Shown here piece after piece: positions 1-11,300 of a stretch of DNA of 64,000 bases. The position numbers were made by a program, and so were the translations under genes. The number at the start of each line of letters is the position of its first letter. Position 1 is the stretch's first letter. This DNA is from Pontederia crassipes (Eukaryota > Streptophyta > Magnoliopsida > Commelinales > Pontederiaceae). The stretch lies in contig CM060187.1 of NCBI GenBank assembly GCA_030549335.1, forward strand, positions 4,774,001 through 4,838,000, in the 5' to 3' direction. The notes beneath the pieces are model-generated. The model saw nothing but the letters and a program-made list of their open reading frames with translations. It had not been told where the DNA came from and did not search any database.

Positions 1-220
1 ACCTTCTTCGCTAAAAACACGAGTAAAAGGCGCGCGCGCGAAATTTCGCACCCCCGGAAAATTTTCATCCGAGTCCATTTTTTCGTCCCAATCATCTCAC
101 CATGCATCAATAGGCATGAAAGCGTCGAAAATTTGGCATCTTTTGACAGCGTGAAAAATTTCGCATTTTTAGACCTTCTTGGCTGAAAACACGAGTAAAA
201 GGCGCGCGCGCGAAATTTCG

Positions 221-3200
221 CACCCCCAGAAAATTTTCATCCGAGTCCATTTTTTCGTCCCAATCATCTCACCATGCATCAACAGGCACGAAAGCGTCGA
301 AAATTTGGCATCTTTTGACAGCGTCAAAAATTGCGCGTTTTTTGACCTTCTTGGCTGAAAACACGAGTAAAAGGCGCGCGCGCGAAATTTTGCACCCCCG
401 GAAAATTTTCATCCGAGTCCATTTTTTCGTCCCAATCATCTCACCATGCATCAACAGGCACGAAAGCGTCGAAAATTTGGCATCTTTTGACAGCGTCAAA
501 AATTACGCATTTTTTGACCTTCTTCGCTAAAAACACGAGTAAAAGGCGCGCGCGCGAAATTTCGCACCCCCGGAAAATTTTCATCCGAGTCCATTTTTTC
601 GTCCCAATCATCTCACCATGCATCAATAGGCACGAAAGCGTCAAAGATTTGGCATCTTTTGACAGCGTCAAAAATTGCGCGCTTTTTGACCTTCTTGGCT
701 GAAAACACGAGTAAAAGGCGCGCGCGCGAAATTTCGCACCCCCGGAAAATTTTTATCCGAGTCCATTTTTTCGACCCAATCATCTCACCATGCATCAATA
801 GGCACGAAAGCATCGAAATTTGGCATCTTTTGACAGCGTCAAAAATTACGCATTTTTTGACCTTCTTCGCTAAAAACACGAGTAAAAGGCGCGCGCGCGA
901 AATTTCGCACCCCCGGAAAATTTTCATCCGAGTCCATTTTTTCGTCCCAATCATCTCACCATGCATCAATAGGCATGAAAGCGTCGAAAATTAGGCAACT
1001 TTTGACAGCGTGAAAAATTTCGCATTTTTAGACCTTCTTGGCTGAAAACACGAGTAAAAGGCGCGCGCGCGAAATTTCGCACCCCCGGAAAATTTTCATC
1101 CGAGTCCATTTTTTCGTCCCAATCATCTCACCATGCATCAACAGGCACGAAAGCGTCGAAAATTTGGCATCTTTTGACAGCGTCAAAAATTGCGCGTTTT
1201 TTGACCTTCTTGGCTGAAAACACGAGTAAAAGGCGCGCGCGCGAAATTTCGCACCCCCGGAAAATTTTCATCCGAGTCCATTTTTTCGTCTCAATCATCT
1301 CACCATGCATCAATAGGCACGAAAGCATCGAAAATTTGGCATCTTTTGACAGCGTCAAAAATTACGCATTTTTTGACCTTCTTCGCTAAAAACACGAGTA
1401 AAAGGCGCGCGCGCGAAATTTCGCACCCCCGGAAAATTTTCATCCGAGTCCATTTTTTCGTCCCAATCATCTCACCATGCATCAATAGGCATGAAAGCGT
1501 CGAAAATTTGGCATCTTTTGACAGCGTGAAAAATTTCGCATTTTTAGACCTTCTTGGCTGAAAACACGAGTAAAAGGCGCGCACGCGAAATTTCGCACCC
1601 CCGGAAAATTTTCATCCGAGTCCATTTTTTCGTCTCAATCATCTCACCATGCATCAATAGGCACGAAAGCATCGAAAATTTGGCATCTTTTGACAGCGTC
1701 AAAAATTACGCATTTTTTGACCTTCTTCGCTAAAAACACGAGTAAAAGGCGCGCGCGCGAAATTTCGCACCCCCGGAAAATTTTCATCCGAGTCCATTTT
1801 TTCGTCCCAATCATCTCACCATGCATCAATAGGCATGAAAGCGTCGAAAATTTGGCATCTTTTGACAGCGTGAAAAATTTCGCATTTTTAGACCTTCTTG
1901 GCTGAAAACACGAGTAAAAGGCGCGCGCGCGAAATTTCGCACCCCCAGAAAATTTTCATCCGAGTCCATTTTTTCGTCCCAATCATCTCACCATGCATCA
2001 ACAGGCACGAAAGCGTCGAAAATTTGGCATCTTTTGACAGCGTCAAAAATTGCGCGTTTTTGACCTTCTTGGCTGAAAACACGAGTAAAAGGCGCGCGCG
2101 CGAAATTTCGCACCCCCGGAAAATTTTCATCCGAGTCCATTTTTTCGTCCCAATCATCTCACCATGCATCAACAGGCACGAAAGCGTCGAAAATTTGGCA
2201 TCTTTTGACAGCGTCAAAAATTGCGCGTTTTTTTACCTTCTTGGCTGAAAACACGAGTAAAAGGCGCGCGCGCAAAATTTCGCACTCCCGGAAAATTTTC
2301 ATCCGAGTCTATTTTTTCGTCCCAATCATCTCACCATGCATCAACAGGCACGATAGCGTCGAAAATTTGGCATCTTTTGACAACGTCAAAAATTTCGCGT
2401 TTTTTGACCTTCTTGGCTGAAAACACGAGTAAAAGGCGCGCGCGCAAAATTTCGCACCCCCGGAAAATTTTCATCCGAGTCCATTTTTTCATCCCAATCA
2501 TCTCACCATGCATCAATAGGCACGAAAGCGTCAAAGATTTGGCATCTTTTGACAGTGTCAAAAATTGCGCGCTTTTTGACCTTCTTGGCTGAAAACACGA
2601 GTAAAAGGCGCGCAGCGCGAAATTTCGCACCCCCGGAAAATTTTTATCCGAGTCCATTTTTTCGTCCCAATCTTCTCACCATGCATCAATAGGCACGAAA
2701 GCGTCGAAAATTTGGCATCTTTTGACAGCGTCAAAAATTTCGCATTTTTTGACCTTCTTGGCTGAAAACACGAGTAAAAGGCGCGCGCGCGAAATTTCGC
2801 ACCCCCGGAAAATTTTCATCCGAGTCCATTTTTTCGTCCCAATCATCTCACCATGCATCAACAGGCACGAAAGCGTCGAAAATTTGGCATCTTTTGACAG
2901 CGTCAAAAATTGCGCTTTTTTGACCTTCTTGGCTGAAAACACGAGTAAAAGGCGCGCGCGTGAAATTTCCCACCCCCGGAAAATTTTCATCCGAGTCCAT
3001 TTTTTCGTCCCAATCATCTCACCATGCATCAACAGGCACGAAAGCGTCGAAAATTTGGCATCTTTTGACAGCGTCAAAAATTGCGCGTTTTTTGACCTTC
3101 TTGGCTGAAAACACGAGTAAAAGGCGCGCGCGTGAAATTTCGCACCCCCGGAAAATTTTCATCCGAGTCCATTTTTTCATCCCAATCATCTCACCATGCA

Positions 3201-3940
3201 TCAATAGGCATGAAAGCGTCAAAGATTTGGCATCTTTTGACAGCGTGAAAAATTTCGCATTTTTAGACCTTCTTGGCTGAAAACACGAGTAAAAGGCGCG
3301 CGCGCGAAATTTCGCACCCCCAGAAAATTTTCATCCGAGTCCATTTTTTCGTCCCAATCATCTCACCATGCATCAACAGGCACGAAAGCGTCGAAAATTT
3401 GGCATCTTTTGACAGCGTCAAAAATTGCGCGTTTTTTGACCTTCTTGGCTGAAAACACGAGTAAAAGGCGCGCGCGCGAAATTTTGCACCCCCGGAAAAT
3501 TTTCATCCGAGTCCATTTTTTCGTCCCAATCATCTCACCATGCATCAACAGGCACGAAAGCGTCGAAAATTTGGCATCTTTTGACAGCGTCAAAAATTGC
3601 GCGTTTTTTGACCTTCTTGGCTGAAAACACGAGTAAAAGGCGCGCGCGCGAAATTTCGCACCCCCGGAAAATTTTCATCCGAGTCCATTTTTTCGTCTCA
3701 ATCATCTCACCATGCATCAATAGGCACGAAAGCATCGAAAATTTGGCATCTTTTGACAGCGTCAAAAATTACGCATTTTTTGACCTTCTTCGCTAAAAAC
3801 ACGAGTAAAAGGCGCGCGCGCGAAATTTCGCACCCCCGAAAAATTTTCATCCGAGTCCATTTTTTCGTCCCAATCATCTCACCATGCATCAATAGGCACG
3901 AAAGCGTCAAAGATTTGGCGTCTTTTGACAGCGTCAAAAA
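221..3940. repeat. Left-hand mosaic, blocks about 3,094 bp (18 monomers) apart
   Basis: The variant CACCCCCAGA at 221 recurs at 3315, and the monomers after it match (about 221-530 against 3315-3620). At 3581 one extra monomer of the type seen at 1174 intervenes, and matching to 487 and 659 resumes at offset 3,266 (3753, 3925). A third CACCCCCAGA lies at 1940. This looks like an old 18-monomer repeat altered by gain of one monomer. Confidence 0.7.
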
Positions 3941-5569
3941 TTGCGCGCTTTTTGACCTTCTTGGCTGAAAACACGAGTAAAAGGCGCGCGCGCGAAATTT
4001 CGCACCCCCGGAAAATTTTTATCCGAGTCCATTTTTTCGACCCAATCATCTCACCATGCATCAATAGGCACGAAAGCGTCAAAAATTTGGCATCTTTTGA
4101 CAGCGTCAAAAATTTCGCATTTTTTGACCTTCTTGGCTGAAAACACGAGTAAAAGGCGCGCACGCGAAATTTCGCACCCCCGGAAAATTTTCATCCGAGT
4201 CCATTTTTTCGTCTCAATCATCTCACCATGCATCAATAGGCACGAAAGCATCGAAAATTTGGCATCTTTTGACAGCGTCAAAAATTACGCATTTTTTGAC
4301 CTTCTTCGCTAAAAACACGAGTAAAAGGCGCGCACGCGAAATTTCGCACCCCCGAAAAATTTTCATCCGAGTCCATTTTTTCGTCCCAATCATCTCACCA
4401 TGCATCAATAGGCATGAAAGCGTCAAAAATTTGGCATCTTTTGACAGCGTGAAAAATTTCGCATTTTTAGACCTTCTTGGCTGAAAACACGAGTAAAAGG
4501 CGCGCGCGCGAAATTTCGCACCCCCGGAAAATTTTCATCCGAGTCCATTTTTTCGTCCCAATCATCTCACCATGCATCAATAGGCATGAAAGCGTCGAAA
4601 ATTTGGCATCTTTTGACAGCGTCAAAAATTGCGCATTTTTAGACCTTCTTGGCTGAAAACACGAGTAAAAGGCGCGCGCGCGAAATTTCGCACCCCCGGA
4701 AAATTTTCATCCGAGTCCATTTTTTCGTCCCAATCATCTCACCATGCATCAACAGGCACGAAAGCGTCGAAAATTTGGCATCTTTTGACAGCGTCAAAAA
4801 TTGCGCATTTTTTGACCTTCTTGGCTGAAAACACGAGTAAAAGGCGCGCGCGCGAAATTTTGCACCCCCGGAAAATTTTCATCCGAGTCCATTTTTTCGT
4901 CCCAATCATCTCACCATGCATCAACAGGCACGAAAGCGTCGAAAATTTGGCATCTTTTGACAGCGTAAAAAATTTCGCGTTTTTTGACCTTCTTGGCTGA
5001 AAACACGAGTAAAAGGCGCGCGCGCGCGAAATTTCGCACCCCCGGAAAATTTTCATCCGAGTCCATTTTTTCATCCCAATCATCTCACCATGCATCAATA
5101 GGCACGAAAGCGTCAAAGATTTGGCATCTTTTGACAGTGTCAAAAATTGCGCGCTTTTTGACCTTCTTGGCTGAAAACACGAGTAAAAGGCGCGCGCGCG
5201 AAATTTCGCACCCCCGGAAAATTTTTATCCGAGTCCAATTTTTGGTCCCAATCTTCTCACCATGCATCAATAGGCACGAAAGCGTCGAAAATTTGGCATC
5301 TTTTGACAGCGTCAAAAATTTCGCATTTTTTGACCTTCTTGGCTGAAAACACGAGTAAAAGGCGCGCGCGCGAAATTTCGCACCCCCGGAAAATTTCCAT
5401 CCGAGTCCATTTTTTCGTCCCAATCATCTCACCATGCATCAACAGGCACGAAAGCGTCGAAAATTTGGCATCTTTTGACAGCGTCAAAAATTGCGCATTT
5501 TTTGACCTTCTTGGCTGAAAACACGAGTAAAAGGCGCGCGCGCGAAATTTTGCACCCCCGGAAAATTTT

Positions 5570-7130
5570 CATCCGAGTCCATTTTTTCGTCCCAATCATC
5601 TCACCATGCATCAACAGGCACGAAAACGTCGAAAATTTGGCATCTTTTGACAGCGTCAAAAATTGCGCGTTTTTTGACCTTCTTGGCTGAAAACACGAGT
5701 AAAAGGCGCGCGCGCGAAATTTCGCACCCCCGGAAAATTTTTATCCGAGTCCATTTTTTCGTCCCAATCTTCTCACCATGCATCAATAGGCACGAAAGCG
5801 TCGAAAATTTGCCATCTTTTGACAGCGTCAAAAATTACGCATTTTTTGACCTTCTTGGATGAAAACACGAGTAAAAGGCGCGCGCGTGAAATTTCGCACC
5901 CCCGGAAAATTTTCATCCGAGTCCATTTTTTCATCCCAATCATCTCACCATGCATCAATAGGCAATGAAAGCGTCGAAAATTTGGCATGTTTTGACAGCG
6001 TGAAAAATTTCGCATTTTTAGACCTTCTTGGCTGAAAACACGAGTAAAAGGCGCGCGCGCGAAATTTTGCACCCCCGAAAAATTTTCATCCGAGTCCATT
6101 TTTTCGTCCCAATCATCTCACCATGCATCAACAGGCACGAAAGCGTCGAAAATTTGGCATCTTTTGACAGCGTCAAAAATTGCGCGTTTTTTGAACTTCT
6201 TGGCTGAAAACACGAGTAAAAGGCGCGCGCAGCGAAATTTTGCACCCCCTGAAAATTTTCATCCGAGTCCTTTTTTTCGTCCCAATCATCTCACCATGCA
6301 TCAACAGGCACGAAAGCGTCGAAAATTTGGCATCTTTTGACAGCGTCAAAAATTGCGCATTTTTTGACCTTCTTGGCTGAAAACACGAGTAAAAGGCGCG
6401 CGCGCGAAATTTCGCACCCCCGGAAAATTTTCATCCGAGTCCATTTTTTCGTCTCAATCATCTCACCATGCATCAATAGGCACGAAAGCATCGAAAATTT
6501 GGCATCTTTTGACAGCGTCAAAAATTACGCATTTTTTGACCTTCTTCGCTAAAAACACGAGTAAAAGGCGCGCGCAGCGAAATTTCGCACCCCCGGAAAA
6601 TTTTCATCCGAGTCCATTTTTTCGTCCCAATCATCTCACCATGCATCAACAGGCACGAAAACGTCGAAAATTTGGCATCTTTTGACAGCGTCAAAAATTG
6701 CGCGTTTTTTGACCTTCTTGGCTGAAAACACGAGTAAAAGGCGCGCGCGCGAAATTTCGCACCCCCGGAAAATTTTTATCCGAGTCCATTTTTTCGTCCC
6801 AATCTTCTCACCATGCATCAATAGGCACGAAAGCGTCGAAAATTTGCCATCTTTTGACAGCGTCAAAAATTACGCATTTTTTGACCTTCTTGGATGAAAA
6901 CACGAGTAAAAGGCGCGCGCGTGAAATTTCGCACCCCCGGAAAATTTTCATCCGAGTCCATTTTTTCATCCCAATCATCTCACCATGCATCAATAGGCAA
7001 TGAAAGCGTCGAAAATTTGGCATGTTTTGACAGCGTGAAAAATTTCGCATTTTTAGACCTTCTTGGCTGAAAACACGAGTAAAAGGCGCGCGCGCGAAAT
7101 TTCGCACCCCCGGAAAATTTTCATCCGAGT
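5570..7130. repeat. Block repeated at 1,035 bp (6 monomers)
   Basis: About 5,570-6,060 is repeated at about 6,605-7,095. Both copies share rare variants: GGCAATGAAAG (5961 and 6996), an unusual GCATGTTTTGAC just after it, GAAAACGTCG upstream, and CTTGGATGAAAAC. The following monomers match more loosely. The offset exceeds 6 x 172 by 3 bases because of shared and private insertions. Confidence 0.85.
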
Positions 7131-8228
7131 CCATTTTTTCGTCCCAATCATCTCACCATGCATCAACAGGCACGAAAGCGTCGAAAATTTGGCATCTTTT
7201 GACAGCGTCAAAAATTGCACGTTTTTTGAACTTCTTCGCTGAAAACACGAGTAAAAGGCGCGCGCGCGAAATTTTGCACCCCCTGAAAATTTTCATCCGA
7301 GTCCTTTTTTTCGTCCCAATCATCTCACCATGCATCAACAGGCACGAAAGCGTCTAAAATTTGGCATCTTTTGACAGCGTCAAAAATTGCGCGTTTTTTG
7401 ACCTTCTTGGCTGAAAACACGAGTAAAAGGCGCGCGCGCAAAATTTCGCACTCCCGGAAAATTTTCATCCGAGTCTATTTTTTCATCCCAATCATCTCAC
7501 CATGCATCAACAGGCACGATAGCGTCGAAAATTTGGCATCTTTTGACAACGTCAAAAATTTCGCGTTTTTTGACCTTCTTGGCTGAAAACACGAGTAAAA
7601 GGCGCGCGCGCAAAATTTCGCACCCCCGGAAAATTTTCATCCGAGTCCATTTTTTCATCCCAATCATCTCACCATGCATCAATAGGCACGAAAGCGTCAA
7701 AGATTTGGCATCTTTTGACAGTGTCAAAAATTGCGCGCTTTTTGACCTTCTTGGCTGAAAACACGAGTAAAAGGCGCGCGCGCGAAATTTCGCACCCCCG
7801 GAAAATTTTTATCCGAGTCCATTTTTTCGTCACAATCTTCTCACCATGCATCAATAGGCACGAAAGCGTCGAAAATTTGGCATCTTTTGACAGCGTAAAA
7901 AATTTCGCATTTTTTGACCTTCTTGGCTGAAAACACGAGTAAAAGGCGCGCGCGCGAAATTTCGCACCCCCGGAAAATTTTCATCCGAGTCCATTTTTTC
8001 GTCCCAATCATCTCACCATGCATCAACAGGCACGAAAGCGTCGAAAATTTGGCATCTTTTGACAGCGTCAAAAATTGCGCATTTTTTGACCTTCTTGGCT
8101 GAAAACACGAGTAAAAGGCGCGCGCGTGAAATTTCCCACCCCCGGAAAATTTTCATCCGAGTCCATTTTTTCGTCCCAATCATCTCACCATGCATCAACA
8201 GGCACGAAAGCGTCGAAAATTTGGCATC

Positions 8229-8262
8229 TTTTGACAGCGTCAAAAATTGCGCGTTTTTTGAC
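8229..8262. repeat. Two overlapping inverted repeats sharing one arm
   Basis: TTTTGAC at 8229-8235 and GTCAAAA at 8239-8245 are perfect 7-bp complements around a 3-base AGC loop. The same GTCAAAAA (8239-8246) also pairs with TTTTTGAC at 8255-8262 around an 8-base loop containing GCGCG. The two hairpins would compete for the middle arm. The arrangement is present in most of the roughly 372 monomers. Short dyads are a known property of many centromeric satellites; any function here is inference. Confidence 0.85.
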
Positions 8263-8289
8263 CTTCTTGGCTGAAAACACGAGTAAAAG

Positions 8290-8309
8290 GCGCGCGCGCG
8301 AAATTTCGC
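8290..8309. repeat. Alternating GC run joined to the palindrome GCGAAATTTCGC
   Basis: An 11-bp alternating purine-pyrimidine GC tract (8290-8300) overlaps a perfect 12-bp palindrome at 8298-8309. Alternating GC favours Z-DNA under supercoiling, which is established. This is the most variable part of the monomer: it shows CpG-decay forms (GCGTG, GCACGCG, GTGCGCG), one-base insertions such as GCGCAGCG, and expansions or contractions of the GC run. Confidence 0.85.
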
Positions 8310-8316
8310 ACCCCCG

Positions 8317-8326
8317 GAAAATTTTC
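8317..8326. repeat. Palindrome GAAAATTTTC
   Basis: This 10-bp perfect palindrome lies 7 bp after the previous one and is kept in most monomers. Recurrent variants are TTTTTATCC instead of TTTTCATCC, and GAAAAGTTTTC in a right-hand subtype (for example near 56107, 57999, 59890, 61266, 62122 and 62811). An A-tract followed by a T-tract is intrinsically bent in most contexts. Confidence 0.8.
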
Positions 8327-8349
8327 ATCCGAGTCCATTTTTTCGTCCC

Positions 8350-11300
8350 AATCATCTCACCATGCATCAACAGGCACGAAAGCGTCGAAAATTTGGCATC
8401 TTTTGACAGCGTCAAAAATTGCGCGTTTTTTGAACTTCTTGGCTGAAAACACGAGTAAAAGGCGCGCGCGCGAAATTTTGCACCCCCTGAAAATTTTCAT
8501 CCGAGTCCTTTTTTTCGTCCCAATCATCTCACCATGCATCAACAGGCACGAAAGCGTCGAAAATTTGGCATCTTTTGACAGCGTCAAAAATTGCGCGTTT
8601 TTTGACCTTCTTGGCTGAAAACACGAGTAAAAGGCGCGCGCGCAAAATTTCGCACTCCCGGAAAATTTTCATCCGAGTCTATTTTTTCGTCCCAATCATC
8701 TCACCATGCATCAACAGGCACGATAGCGTCGAAAATTTGGCATCTTTTGACAACGTCAAAAATTTTCGCGTTTTTTGACCTTCTTGGCTGAAAACACGAG
8801 TAAAAGGCGCGCGCGCAAAATTTCGCACCCCCGGAAAATTTTCATCCGAGTCCATTTTTTCATCCCAATCATCTCACCATGCATCAATAGGCACGAAAGC
8901 GTCAAAGATTTGGCATCTTTTGACAGTGTCAAAAATTGCGCGCTTTTTGACCTTCTTGGCTGAAAACACGAGTAAAAGGCGCGCGCGCGAAATTTCGCAC
9001 CCCCGGAAAATTTTTATCCGAGTCCATTTTTTCGTCCCAATCTTCTCACCATGCATCAATAGGCACGAAAGCGTCGAAAATTTGGCATCTTTTGACAGCG
9101 TAAAAAATTTCGCATTTTTTGACCTTCTTGGCTGAAAACACGAGTAAAAGGCGCGCGCGCGAAATTTCGCACCCCCGGAAAATTTTCATCCGAGTCCATT
9201 TTTTCGTCCCAATCATCTCACCATGCATCAACAGGCACGAAAGCGTCGAAAATTTGGCATCTTTTGACAGCGTCAAAAATTGCGCATTTTTTGACCTTCT
9301 TGGCTGAAAACACGAGTAAAAGGCGCGCGCGTGAAATTTCCCACCCCCGGAAAATTTTCATCCGAGTCCATTTTTTCGTCCCAATCATCTCACCATGCAT
9401 CAACAGGCACGAAAGCGTCGAAAATTTGGCATCTTTTGACAGCGTAAAAAATTGCGCGTTTTTTTACCTTCTTGGCTGAAAACACGAGTAAAAGGCGCGC
9501 GCGTGAAATTTCGCACCCCCGGAAAATTTTCATCCGAGTCCATTTTTTCGTCCCAATCATCTCACCATGCATCAATAGGCACGAAAGCGTCAAAGATTTG
9601 GCATCTTTTGATAGCGTAAAAAATTGCGCGCTTTTTGACCTTCTTGGCTGAAAACACGAGTAAAAGGCGCGCGCGCGAAATTTCGCACCCCCGGAAAATT
9701 ATCATCCGAGTCCATTTTTTCATCCCAATCATCTCACCATGCATCAATAGGCATGAAAGCGTCGAAAATTTGGCATCTTTTGACAGCGTGAAAAATTTCG
9801 CATTTTTAGACCTTCTTGGCTGAAAACACGAGTAAAAGGCGCGCGCGCGAAATTTCCCACCCCCGGAAAATTTTCATCCGAGTCCATTTTTTCGTCCCAA
9901 TCATCTCACCATGCATCAACAGGCACGAAAGCGTCGAAAATTTGGCATCTTTTGACAGCGTCAAAAATTGCGCGTTTTTTGACCTTCTTGGCTGAAAACA
10001 CGAGTAAAAGGCGCGCGCAGCGAAATTTCGCACCCCCGGAAAATTTTCATCCGAGTCCATTTTTTCGTCCCAATCATCTCACCATGCATCAATAGGCACG
10101 AAAGCGTCAAAGATTTGGCATCTTTTGACAGCGTCAAAAATTGCGCGCTTTTTGACCTTCTTGGCTGAAAACACGAGTAAAAGGCGCGCGCGCGAAATTT
10201 CGCACCCTCGGAAAATTTTTATCCGAGTCCATTTTTTCGACCCAATCATCTCACCATGCATCAATAGGCACAAAGCGTCAAAAATTTGGCATCTTTTGAC
10301 AGCGTCAAAAATTTCGCATTTTTTGACCTTCTTGGCTGAAAACACGAGTAAAAGGCGCGCACGCGAAATTTCGCACCCCCGGAAAATTTTCATCCGAGTC
10401 CATTTTTTCGTCTCAATCATCTCACCATGCATCAATAGGCACGAAAGCATCGAAAATTTGGCATCTTTTGACAGCGTCAAAAATTACGCATTTTTTGACC
10501 TTCTTCGCTAAAAACACGAGTAAAAGGCGCGCGCGCGAAATTTCGCACCCCCGGAAAATTTTCATCCGAGTCCATTTTTTCGTCCCAATCATCTCACCAT
10601 GCATCAATAGGCATGAAAGCGTCGAAAATTTGGCATCTTTTGACAGCGTGAAAAATTTCGCATTTTTAGACCTTCTTGGCTGAAAACACGAGTAAAAGGC
10701 GCGCGCGCGAAATTTCGCACCCCCGGAAAATTTTCATCCGAGTCCATTTTTTCATCCCAATCATCTCACCATGCATCAACAGGCACGAAAGCGTCGAAAA
10801 TTTGGCATCTTTTGACAGCGTAAAAAATTGCGCGTTTTTTTACCTTCTTGGCTGAAAACACGAGTAAAAGGCGCGCGCGTGAAATTTCGCACCCCCGGAA
10901 AATTTTCATCCGAGTCCATTTTTTCGTCCCAATCATCTCACCATGCATCAATAGGCACGAAAGCGTCAAAGATTTGGCATCTTTTGATAGCGTAAAAAAT
11001 TGCGCGCTTTTTGACCTTCTTGGCTGAAAACACGAGTAAAAGGCGCGCGCGCGAAATTTCGCACCCCCGGAAAATTATCATCCGAGTCCATTTTTTCATC
11101 CCAATCATCTCACCATGCATCAATAGGCATGAAAGCGTCGAAAATTTGGCATCTTTTGACAGCGTGAAAAATTTCGCATTTTTAGACCTTCTTGGCTGAA
11201 AACACGAGTAAAAGGCGCGCGCGCGAAATTTCCCACCCCCGGAAAATTTTCATCCGAGTCCATTTTTTCGTCCCAATCATCTCACCATGCATCAACAGGC

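Larger units (their letters stand above)
8190..8361 (+). repeat. Reference monomer of the satellite (172 bp)
   Basis: This copy carries the commonest base at almost every position and is a convenient reference unit, starting at ATGCAT and ending before the next ATGCAT at 8362. It has 46 C and 34 G in 172 bases and 16 CpG. On one strand it runs through TTTTGAC (8229-8235), GTCAAAA (8239-8245), a second TTTTTGAC (8255-8262), an alternating GC run (8290-8300) and two short palindromes (8298-8309 and 8317-8326). The choice of start is arbitrary because the array has no visible boundary. Confidence 0.95.
7371..9435. repeat. 7-monomer repeat (about 1,205 bp), two copies
   Basis: About 7,371-8,230 matches 8,575-9,435, and both match 11,673-12,533. 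Shared rare variants are GCACTCCCGG, GAGTCTATTTTTTC, GATAGCG followed by GACAACG, and GACAGTGTC. One copy has an extra T near 8764. After about 8,231 and 9,436 the copies diverge (GTCAAAAATTGC against GTAAAAAATTGC). Confidence 0.85.

Noticed and set aside
8229-8262. Intrinsic terminator or small RNA hairpin
   Set aside because: The dyad is followed by T runs, but it recurs in every monomer without any gene, and the stems are only 7-8 bp and AT-rich. It is better described as a satellite dyad.
8298-8361. CENP-B box
   Set aside because: The closest stretch, TTTCGTCCCAATCATCT, has TTCG and the central A but lacks the CGGG end. The TTCGCACCCCCGG stretch also fails at core positions. I do not call a box.
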